64,000 nucleotides of DNA from Dipteronia dyeriana (taxonomy: Eukaryota; Streptophyta; Magnoliopsida; Sapindales; Sapindaceae). The DNA lies in the NCBI GenBank assembly GCA_032871835.1, contig CM065299.1, positions 7,597,001 to 7,661,000 on the forward strand, given 5' to 3'. The stretch's first letter is position 1. Every line of letters begins with the position of its first letter. A program made the position numbers and the translations under genes. Below are positions 1-9,700 of this stretch, piece by piece. Under the pieces are notes generated by a model. It saw only the letters and a program-made list of their open reading frames with translations, was not told the DNA's origin and ran no database searches.

Positions 1-360
1 TTGCAAGACATTAGTTGTTAGTTTTGAAAATAGGAAATAAATCAAACCTGTTTGAAATTAGTTTTTTTTCAGTCCGTTTAGGATTAGGAAATAAATCAAA
101 CCTGTTTGATATTAGTTTTTCAGTCCGTTTAGGATTAGGAAATAAATCTAACTTGTTTGATATTAGTTGATTCTATTTATTTTCTATTTAAGCAAAGAGT
201 CAGGGAGGTTGTAGGAATTATTATTATTCATTCATCAATAAAATTGTTCTTTGAACACAACTCTCTTGTGGATTCGAGATTATTTAGCTTCCGCTACGTC
301 AAAGCCAAAATTGACGGAAGTCGATTCGGACTTGAAAAACTAAAGTTATTGTAAAAACGA
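1..360 (+). mobile_element. Possible LTR fragment (plus orientation)
   Basis: After the tandem repeats there is a TATA-like tatttaag near 186, then a stretch with tcaataaaattgttc near 234, resembling the promoter/R/polyadenylation region of a plant LTR read on the plus strand. The left end lies outside the window and no primer-binding site is evident on the right. The neighbouring Ty3 pol remnant runs on the minus strand, so this LTR may belong to another insertion. The identification rests on overall look only. Confidence 0.3.
25..174. repeat. Tandem repeat, about 2.5 copies of a 50-60 bp unit
   Basis: A unit containing cagtccgtttaggattagg, then aaataaatc and a gtttgatattag end, occurs almost unchanged at about 71-120 and 121-174, with a diverged partial copy at 25-70. 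It lies at the left edge of the window, inside what looks like LTR sequence. Confidence 0.8.
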
Positions 361-463
361 AACTTTTCTAAAACGGCAAAAGCGATAATTTCGGATCCTA
401 AACGAATGAATTTGGCCAAAAAAAAGTATGCATCACAACCAAAGGTGGTGAGTTTGAAAGATC

Positions 464-1900
464 TCAACGATTCGCTTCAACTGTGAAAGTTTCACGCCGT
501 TCCGACTCTGTCGCCCTGACTAATAGGATTGATTTGGTCTTTTTTCTTGGCCTTTTCCTATCCCACCCCTCCAGGTAATCCAATACCTGATCTTCAATTG
601 CTGCTGCATCATTCTCCCCTGGTTGGAAAAAATTCATCCTCGAATTTCCTATAGTATCATCACCAGACGAATCATCAAGAAAAGGAATCAAATGCTTGAC
701 ATTAAACACATCATGAGTACGAATGTGGTTGGGCAGTTTCAGACGATAATAATTTGGATTAATCTTCTCTAATACTTCGAGTGGTCTTATCTTCTTAGCA
801 GCAAGCTTGTAATATTCTCCCACAACAAATCGGTCATTTGTAAGGACTGCCCAGACAAAATTGTCCACGTCAAACTCCACATGACGCCGCTTTTTATCAG
901 TAGCTAACTTGTATTTCTCTGTTGATTGTAACAGATTATCCCGAACCTGCTGATGAACCTCTTGTAACCCCTAAACAAAATCTTCAGATTTTCCATGCAT
1001 CCTAGTCTTGCTTGGCAGAGGCAACAAATCTAGTGGGCTATGAGGATTTAGGGTGTAAACGACCTGAAAAGGAATGAAACTTGAACTTCTATTAACTGCA
1101 TGGTTATGGGCAAATTCAACTTGGCTAAATTTTAGATCCCATGACCTGACATTATCCCCAACCAGACATCTCATCAAATCACCTAGAGCACGGTTCAACA
1201 CCTCAGTATGTCCATCTGTTTGGCAGTGATAAGCACTACTAAAATCCAATCTTGTATTGACCATCTTCCAAAGACTCCACCAGAAGTGGTTGAGGAAATG
1301 AGTGTCTCGATTAGAAACTATCGACGTACGTAATCCATGAAGACGATATACCTCTCGAAAGAATAGTTGGGCATTTTTCACTGCATCAATGATTTTGTTG
1401 CATGGAATAAAGTGAACCATCTTGAAAAGCGAATGAAAACTACATAAATGGAATCAAAACCCCGCTGAGTTCTTAGTAGCCCCAAAACAAAATCCGTACT
1501 CAAATTTGTTCATGACTGAGTAGGAATAGGTAATGGCATATACAGACCCGCATTAGTTGCTTTCCCTTTGGACAATTGACATATTTGACACCTTCCGACA
1601 TACCTCTCTACTTCCTTCCGGATGGTTAGCAAGAAATAGGATGCTTTGACTAACTGTAGAGTATGATCTCTGCCCACATGACCCTCCTCGTGTAATTCCT
1701 TAATAATTTACAGGCAAACTACAATCGAGAACACAAAGTTGATTTTTCCGAAATAGAAAACCATCCACCAACAAAAAATCAGATCTTTCCCCCGCTCGTA
1801 TAGCAAGCATAATATCATAAAAATAAGGGTCAGAATCAAACAATTCAAGAAACAACTCAAAACCTGGCATATGGACAATCATCGAAGACAACAAGTTGAC
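464..1900 (-). pseudogene. Ty3/gypsy integrase region, decayed
   Basis: Read on the minus strand, this is the integrase end of a Ty3/gypsy polyprotein. From 1894 down, an RNase H/integrase linker (64 residues, 1700-1894) is followed by an HHCC zinc-binding stretch (Cys-x2-Cys within RCQICQLSKGK, about 1575-1610), then the catalytic core (971-1420; regions around SNRDTHFLNHFW and YHCQTDGHTEVLNR), then a C-terminal basic tail (464-880). The expected Asp in SDRDTHF is Asn here. The frame is broken several times by stops and shifts, so no enzyme can be made. It is a remnant of an element whose RT lies immediately upstream (2087-2936). Confidence 0.85.
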
Positions 1901-2049
1901 CCATCGACTTAGAGCATCTGCAACTTGGTTGGTAACACCAGTCTTATGCTTTAGAACAAAGGTAAACTATTGTAGGTAGGCAGACCAAGAAACATGTCGG
2001 GCAGAAATCTTGTCCTGGCTGTGAAGATGTCGCAACACATCATGGTCAG

Positions 2050-2936
2050 TATACAAAATGAATTCACGGTGAAATAAATAATGTCGTCAATGTTTCACAG
2101 CTTGGACCACCGCATAGAACTCAATATCATAAGTACGGTAACGAATTCGAGACCCTATCAGTTTCTCACTAAGACACGCCACCGGTCTCCCATTTTGACT
2201 CAGAACAACTCTGATGCCTACATTGGAGGCGTCACTATATAACTCAAATGGTTGCGAAAAGTCAGGTAAGACTAGAATAGGGGTTGATGTCAGTTGCTCA
2301 TTTATCCGCTGGAAAGCTTCTTCCGCCTCGGACGACCACTTAAACTTGACTCCCTTTATACATTCAGTGATAGGAGCCATAATACTACGGAAGTAGGGAA
2401 TTAACCGATGATAGAATTAGGCCAATCCATAGAAACTACGAACTTCATTAATTGTTTTCGGTTGAGGCCACTGTCTCAATTTTCGACTTATCTACCTGTA
2501 ACCCTTCTTCAGAAATCACATAACCCAAGGATAACACATTCAGTGTCATAAAAACACATTTTTTTGCTACTGCCACAAACTTCTCTTTGCGTAGAAGACA
2601 CAATACCTCCCGAATGTGCAAAATATGCAGGTTGAGGTTTGCACCTGTAAATTAAAATATCATCAAAATATACAACAACAACAAACTTACTAATAAGTGA
2701 CCGCAGTTCATTACTCTCATGAAGGTGCTGGGCGCGTTTGACAACCCAAAAGGTATAACCATCCACTTATATAACCCCTCCCGTGTCTTAAACGCTTTTT
2801 TCCATTCGTCCCCAGACCGAATACAAATTTGATGGTATCCACTCTTCAGATCCAGTTTGGTAAACACAGTTGCCCCACTAAATTGATCTAACAAATCATC
2901 CAATCTTAGAATTGGAAAACGATACCTCACCGTGAT
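2050..2936 (-). pseudogene. Ty3/gypsy reverse transcriptase and RNase H, decayed and 5'-truncated
   Basis: On the minus strand, 2936-2652 encodes the RT fingers/palm ([19 protein letters not shown], then [11 protein letters not shown] and [11 protein letters not shown]). A frameshift moves the catalytic motif [10 protein letters not shown] into another frame (2509-2766). RNase H follows at 2087-2380, with the typical LYSDASNVGI start and AVVQAVKH. The sequence resembles chromovirus (Reina-like) RT, but a canonical chromodomain was not recognised at the 3' end. Similarity stops abruptly near 2940, so the protease, gag and 5' LTR are missing. Confidence 0.88.
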
Positions 2937-2941
2937 TTGGT

Positions 2942-3430
2942 CCGGCTAAGCTTGATAAGTGGCGAGTCGGGCCCTCTAACAGGCCGTGCCTAGGAGGCTC
3001 GGCCGAGCTGTATAAGGTTTTTTTTTAAAAAAAAAGATTATGTAAAATTGTTTTTTTGTAGGGTTTTAAGTTTTTGATAAAGAAGTTTTGCTATGCATAT
3101 TATACTATATATATATATATATATATAAGGTTCTTTAATTTTTTTTTTAATTTTTTTTTTTTGTAAAACTGTTCTAGGTGGGAATCAAACCACGATTGTG
3201 GGGGAAATGGTTGTATAACTTAACCAATTCTATAAGTTTAACTTTGTACATTTATGCATATATTAATATATATAGTTTAATTACTTTTTTTTTTATATAA
3301 AAAAAGTAAAAATGTTGAGATACCTTAAAGCTGTAATACCTGTGGGTCTCACTCTTGTAGCCCGGCCTGGGCCTACTTGGTACCAGGCCTTGGCCTGTTT
3401 CTTGGTCGGGCTTACTTGTAACTCCGTAAA
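2942..3430. other. GC-rich-ended AT-rich block, possible non-autonomous transposon
   Basis: The block begins with GGCC-rich sequence (gtcgggccc, aggccgtgcc, ggctcggccga) and ends with similar GGCC-rich sequence in the opposite sense (cccggcctgggcc, ccaggccttggcc), around an AT-rich middle with (TA)n at 3108-3126. GGCC-rich subterminal motifs at both ends suit a small hAT-type element, but no clean TIR or 8-bp duplication could be assigned. It abuts the truncated RT at about 2940. Confidence 0.3.
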
Positions 3431-3826
3431 TATTTTTTTTCTACAGAAAATCTTTTCGATTCAATGGTTCTCAAATTAGTCAGAAATCTCTTCAAGAATT
3501 CATCGGTAATTCTTTACCAGAGATAGAGTCAAGAGTGATACAAAAATTGTTATTTTGAAATTTTTGCAAGGAAATGATCTCAACACTTTTAAGGGACTTT
3601 TCATTTGTAATCCAATATTAATCATAACTTTTAAACTATGGTTATAAATTTGAGTATATATTAAGAAAATAATGAGGTCACAATGCAAACAAAATAAAAT
3701 CTTATATTTCATTGTTTTTCAGATATTAGAGACAAATAATTTTATCTGAATTACAAATAAACAGGCCCCTAGTTTGGAAGCTCTTAGTGAAAACTGTTGA
3801 TAAAATGATCTCGTACAAGTATACAA

Positions 3827-4619
3827 CTAATTGGAATCAAAATCTAAGTACATTCGATGAGCAGGACGATCTGGAGAGTAGTAACCTTGTATAAGGTCAT
3901 CAACCTGGAAACCAAATTTCTTGTAGAGATTCATGGCAGCACTTCTCGTAGGGTCAACATGAAGCAATATGCGCTGCACTTTTCTTGTTCTGCATTTCGC
4001 TATTGCACCTTTCAGTAATGCCTCTCCATGACCCTGTCTTCTATTACTCTCCTTTACTACATTTTATTTTCAATCCATGCACAATTTTAAAAAAATAAAT
4101 CCAGTCACTATGAGATGAGCAAAATTTGACATTACAAAAACGTTCTCCAATTGGGTTTTACTAATATCACCTAATCAGACACGCTTGAATGAAAAAAAAA
4201 AGGATTTTGATCAAATAGCTTTTTTTTGTTTTTTTTTTGAAGACATTCATCGAACAGGTAGTGGGCATGTTCTTGAATCATAACAGGGCAATCTTAAATA
4301 ATGATCAATTCATACACAGGAATTTCACAAAGTATGTATAAGAAGACTGTGGGAAAGTTGAGGAACCTGCAAGCTTGGTGATAGAAGCAGACAAGGAAGA
4401 AGGCCAAGAGTACATGACATAGCCTACCACTTGTCCATCCATATCTATGTAAAGCAGCCCTGAATTCTTCTTCTTCAATTCTTCATCAAATTGTCTAGCA
4501 AGTGATTCGTGTTTTGGAAATATCTTTCTCTCCATCTTCACAATCTCATCCACTACCTTCGTCCAGCTGTTCGAGTTTCTCTGCAGCTCCGTAATGACTC
4601 CACTAGTACTACTCCCCAT
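3827..4619 (-). CDS. GNAT-family N-acetyltransferase (two exons)
   Basis: This is a small GCN5-related N-acetyltransferase, transferring acetyl from acetyl-CoA to an amine; the substrate cannot be read from sequence. The CDS joins exon 1 (4619-4367) to exon 2 (4056-3827) across a 310-bp intron. The donor reads CAG|gttcct and the acceptor atgtag|TAAAGG, and the split codon is Val. The total is 483 nt, or 160 residues ending SN. Exon 1 starts MGSSTSGVITEL and carries the beta strands GLLYIDMDGQVVGYVMY. Exon 2 has acetyl-CoA-binding motif A (RRQGHGEALL, the R/Q-x-x-G-x-G/A signature) and the usual C-terminal NLYKKFGFQV. No transit peptide is evident. All features are intact, so the gene looks functional. 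NAA60 or RimI-like assignments are possible but unproven. Confidence 0.87.
4057..4366 (-). other. Intron of the GNAT gene
   Basis: The boundaries are GT (4366-4365, minus strand) and AG (4058-4057), with T- and A-rich tracts inside. It splits a Val codon after its first base. Confidence 0.85.
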
Positions 4620-4985
4620 CGCTCATGTGTGTACTGCTGGCTGTTGCTCTCAACACTCGAGTCAGTTATGCAATGTTGCGCACAACTTTATTATGAAAGT
4701 AAAATCTTATTGATGTATTATCCTTTAGTATTCAATTGATTTTTTTATTTTTCATATTAGTTTGTTAAAAACAAATAATAATAATAATTCACTAAAATGA
4801 TCAGATGGGTTTGGATCAATGCTCATCATACCTACACGAACCATAAAGTCATGGCTTCCACCCGAATTATTACAATAATAATAACAACAATAATAGTTCT
4901 TATAAAAAAACTAATTAACAATTAAAAATTAAAAACACTCGTTTTACTTTCCACACTCATTAAAACAAATAAACTGACCTCCACA

Positions 4986-5308
4986 TACGAATGCCCACGG
5001 TTCCAACCGGTTTGGTTCTTTTTTTTCTTTTTCTTTTTTTACAATTTAGCATAAGAAAAAATAAAAATAAAAATAAGAATATATTTATTGGAACCGGCGG
5101 TTCCGAACCGGAGCCGAACCGCCGGTTCCATGCCTGTTTTTTCATAGGAGGAACCGGAACCGAACCGCCTCCCCCACGGTTCCGGTTACGGTTCCGGAAC
5201 CGGTTCCACGGTTCCGGAACAGGTTCCACAGTTTCGGTTACGGTTACGGTTCATTTCACACGGTTATAGTTCGGTTCCACAGTTCGAACCGAACCGTTGT
5301 CATGTCTA
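4986..5308. mobile_element. hAT-type MITE, 323 bp, with 8-bp TSD
   Basis: A perfect 8-bp duplication, cctccaca, flanks the element (4978-4985 and 5309-5316). The inverted ends are tacgaatgcccacggtt and, on the other strand, tagacatgacaacggtt (12 of 17 alike). The interior is packed with ggttcc / gaaccg motifs in both senses. The 8-bp duplication and clustered subterminal motifs are hallmarks of hAT elements. No transposase is encoded; it must move in trans. It belongs with the elements at 12893-13519 and 62614-63110. Confidence 0.82.
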
Positions 5309-5316
5309 CCTCCACA

Positions 5317-6790
5317 CCCTTTAACAAAAATAACCATAAATATTATAATTACTTTAGTTTTGTTATTTTTCCTTTTAAACCCATTTTATTTTCATACCCA
5401 TCAACTTCCCATGAACACCAAATAACCCTAATTGGGAAATCAATAGTGGGATTGGGGAAGTGGAAAGAAAAAATCTTGCACAATAATTGAATCTGTTTTG
5501 TTTTGCTGCACGGCTGCACATTTGTTTCTTTTGAATTCCATATCTTATATTGACGATTTTAGGAAAAGTTGAAATTCTTTCATTATTATTTTGAATGGAA
5601 AATACTTGGATACCGGTCAATACCAAAGGTGCTGACTCTTGTGTTTTTATTGGTGGAAAAATCTACTACTAACCCAATACATTTAATATCAAGCACTTTA
5701 AATGGTTTTTCCACAAATTAAAATATAAGATCAGTATCTTGGGTACTGACTGGTACAGTCAGTACCCAAGTATTGTCCATTTTGAATTAGCAGTTGTTGA
5801 ATGGACTTTGTTCAATGCCAAGTTTGTTTTCTGCATTTTATTATTAAAAAAAACTTCATGTCAAAAGCATATTTACTGCAATAAAATTATATTTTGAAAT
5901 TGAATATAAATATTAGGGTTTGTGATGGAGTTTGTTGTACACATAAACAAAAAGATTTTTTTTTTTTCATTAACTAGTTATGTACTTTTAAGTAATTTAG
6001 TATAAGGATATTCTAGTAATAAAAATATTTCATTAAAAAAATCGGTGTAAGAAGAACTTTTTTAGGTAGCAATAGTCACACGTAATAATAATAATATCAA
6101 ATTGGTTGGTTTCAAATTAATCCCAAAACAACATAGCCATTGCCCGATATGCAGTTTGACATTATTTTAACTTTGAGTTATCGTATTTGGTATATATATA
6201 TTCATACTACCTCTCTTAAAATCACTAAATCTTCTACACTTCTTAGTGGTAGAATTGAGTAAATTTCAAAAGAAATGAAACCATATGGAATTTGATCAAG
6301 TCCAAGGAACATTTGATTCATAATTCAATTATAATTTTGGAAGCTAGGATATAATTTTAAATTTTAAGAAAATTATTAGGATACAATCATAAAAGATCAA
6401 CCTTTCTATGAGATTCCCAATTTCATTTCAATGAAACATTAATTTCACAACAGGTTTTGGATCCTGTAAATTTTTCAATATATAAATCAAATTAAAGCAA
6501 CAAAAAAAAAATAGTTAGATATATCACACATCAAATTAATTCTGAATAAATATAAGTCATCCCATTGTGTGTTCATGGCACGAGCCAACCTCAAGAAACA
6601 TGAGGGCCATTATGAATAATAAAAAAAGTCGAGTTCATAGGTTCATATTTTAATACGAAATATAAACTATATGCTACAATTTTATATATATACAAACCAA
6701 ATATATAAGCATCCCTTAAATCGTAGTCAGGCAGTGTACAATTAAATTAATAAAAGAGTAATACTACATACGGACCGAGAGTACATACAA
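5317..6790. other. Intergenic, no gene recognised
   Basis: AT-rich sequence between the hAT element and the 3' end of the ankyrin gene. Short reading frames are low complexity and unsupported. The only notable structure is a perfect hairpin at 5738-5770. Confidence 0.6.
5738..5770. repeat. Perfect 15-bp inverted repeat with 3-nt loop
   Basis: The left arm cttgggtactgactg (5738-5752) and right arm cagtcagtacccaag (5756-5770) pair perfectly around loop gta. There is no T-tract or coding context to call it a terminator. It may be the core of a small decayed foldback element. Confidence 0.75.
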
Positions 6791-6793
6791 TGA

Positions 6794-9700
6794 TTAAGTT
6801 CGGTGATTGAGCGAGTAAACTCCTAAACAAATTATTAAAAGGAAGAATAGACCAAGTAGTCCGTACTTTAAAATGGTTTTGAGGAGACGGGAAAAGAAAC
6901 TCCGGGACCAGTGGAGAAGGAAATAAAAAAAGAAAAAAATGAGGTAGATGAAGAGGGGTAAAACTTGCCATCCCATTGTAGAAGTCAGTAATGGAATCAT
7001 GACCAGAGCTCCTTGAACATAAATGAAAACACTACTTACAGTCCTAATGGAGACGAAACTGAAGACATCAGCCTTGATGTGACGTAATTTATAAGTTTGA
7101 CTCCTTAATTCCATAGCCCACCAGAATGCGCTGCCTCCAGAGGAAAGAGCCAGTTCTAACAACACGAATGCAACCCAAACCAGTATGGCCGCCAGTTTGT
7201 TATCAACTAATAGTGCCAGACAGAGAGTGAGTGCTGCTGTGATTGACAGATTCATTGCTAACATGTTGGCAAACATGAAGCTACCTACCATCGATTTCTC
7301 AACATCATGTTTTGCCCAAAAATCAACATGATCCGTTCCTTCTTCATCTCCACTAAAAGGCATTTGGAGAACACCAGAAAAGGCGGCACCAGCAATAAGT
7401 GCGGCTACCACCATAAGACTGTGTATTCTGTTATTAAGCTCTTCTTTTGAGAGCCGACCCTTGCTTTTGATACTTTTGATGATCACTGAGGGCTTAGTAC
7501 TCGGAATATAGTGACGGCCACGTCCAATGCACAAGCGTCCGTACAACTCATGATACATATATAAGATAGCTAATGTCATCATCTACACAAATACAAAAAA
7601 TAAATTCAAAATCAACTTGGAGAATATTTGAGAACTCAACTAGTGTATAAGAAGTTTCTCCTCTAAAAAAAAGTTCTTCAGTGACCCTGTCATATACACC
7701 AAAACTTACTCAATTCATAACACGCGGTTTAAGGGGAAGGGATTTGGGAGTATACACAAAACATATTAAAGCATTTTTTTTCTGGAAAAATATGGTTCTA
7801 TGGTCGTAGCCAATTAAATACAGTTGTTTTTAACTTCAATCAATTGCTCCGTTAGGTTCCATTTAAGTTTTAGTTTCGGGGGAAAAAACCACCTTTTGAA
7901 CAATATTTGTGTTTTTGGTTCCGTGATCTTTAAAATATCAAAAATTCATTAATTCAGTTCATATTTAAATTTTCGTTAATCAAACTTAACCATGTGAGGG
8001 TTAAATTTGTCTTAGGACTTGTAATGTACAATATTTTTAGCATGTGCATGATATGTGCCTTATTAAATTGATAAAATAATATCATAAAATAAAATTAAAA
8101 AAAAAAAACAAAAGACAGTATAAAACAATAATTAAAAAATAATTTCAAAAAAAGAAAAAGAAAAGAAAAGACAATGCAGGAGCTCCATCAGACCATCACA
8201 TGAGGAAGACGGCTTCCTTCATAGAGGCCACCGTTGTTATTTTATTTATTTATTTTTAAAAAATAGAATTTCCATTAAAACTAACAAATTTGAAAATAAA
8301 TAATTTAATATTTAGTCAACTATTCTTTAAAAACAATAAGTCTACTATTTATTTTTAAGGTTATGTAATTTAATTATAATTTATTTTTTAAATATGTTGT
8401 AATCTTTTAAGTGTTTGACAAATTACCTATAGACAGTGTTCTAGTAATCGGACTAGGCACTTGATTAGTTGGCCGTCTATGCATTAGTCGGCTCCGGCCG
8501 TTGCAACTAGGCACTAATCGGCCATATTAGGTGGCCAGCTACATAGGAGGCGACTAGCATCGATTTATCGGTTGTTTAGTCCAATTTCTAGCACCGATTA
8601 ATCGGTCTATGACCAAATCTCGTCGTATCTCCATCGTTGAAACTGTCTCGATATGTCTCTGTCGTCGTAATTGCAGTTGTCACCGTCGTCTCGACGTCCG
8701 GTCGTTCATGAAAGTTTTAGAAAATAAAAATGAAATGGAAAAAGATGGAGCGAGAGAGAGTGCGTGTGAAGTTGGAGAGAAAAAATAAATGAAATGAAGA
8801 GAATGAGATGGAGTTTGAGAGAAAGGAAGAGTTAAGGAGAGAGAGATGGAGTATGTTGAAATGAGAGGGAATGAGAGAGATGGAGTTGTTGCACGTTATT
8901 TGAGAGAAAAAAAATAAATGACGATGATGATGTGGACGGATGAATTAATGGAAGACAAAATTTAGTCTAATAGTTGATAGTGGTGGCATGAAAGGTGAAT
9001 GATTGCATGCCGGTGGATTTCATTGTCCATAACAATAATAATAATAAAGAGTTAATAGGATCGATATCCTGTTATTATTATTATTATTTTAATTATTTAA
9101 ATTTTTATAAATTTATAAAAATTGATATAAGTAAAATGGATGTCAATAACAAATTACATTTATATATCATAAATATATAAATAATTATATTAAAATTGAA
9201 AAAATATAATAATATTATACAAATATCCTTTGACATATTTGACTAATATCTTAAAAAGTAAAAATAAAAATATTAATATTAATTATTTTTAAAAAATTAA
9301 TTAATAATAATAATAAACTTTGAAAATAATAATAATAATATTATTAATGAACTTTTAAAAATAAAAATTATAATATATTAACAATAATAATAAAAAAAAA
9401 TTAAATTAAAAATATATGGAACCTAAATTTTCAAATTCTAATATTTTTAATTTATTTTTTCTTTATTATTGTTGTTAATATATTATAATATATGGAACCC
9501 AGATTTTTAAATTCCAATTAAACAATGAAACTACTCATAATTCTAATTAAACAAAAATTAATTAAACTACTCATATTTTTAATTTAAATAATTGTATTTT
9601 AAAAAAGAATTTGAAACCCAGATTTCTCAACCCAAACCTAGATTTATTATTTTCCAAACCAAGATTTATTCTCTTCTTGCAACAACCAAATTCAGACGCA

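Noticed and set aside
157..354. 65-codon plus-strand frame at the left edge
   Set aside because: Lies in LTR-like repeat sequence with no domain.
4960..5269. Overlapping reading frames on both strands with repetitive R/F/P or N/R/G peptides
   Set aside because: They are translations of the ggttcc/gaaccg subterminal repeats of a hAT MITE.
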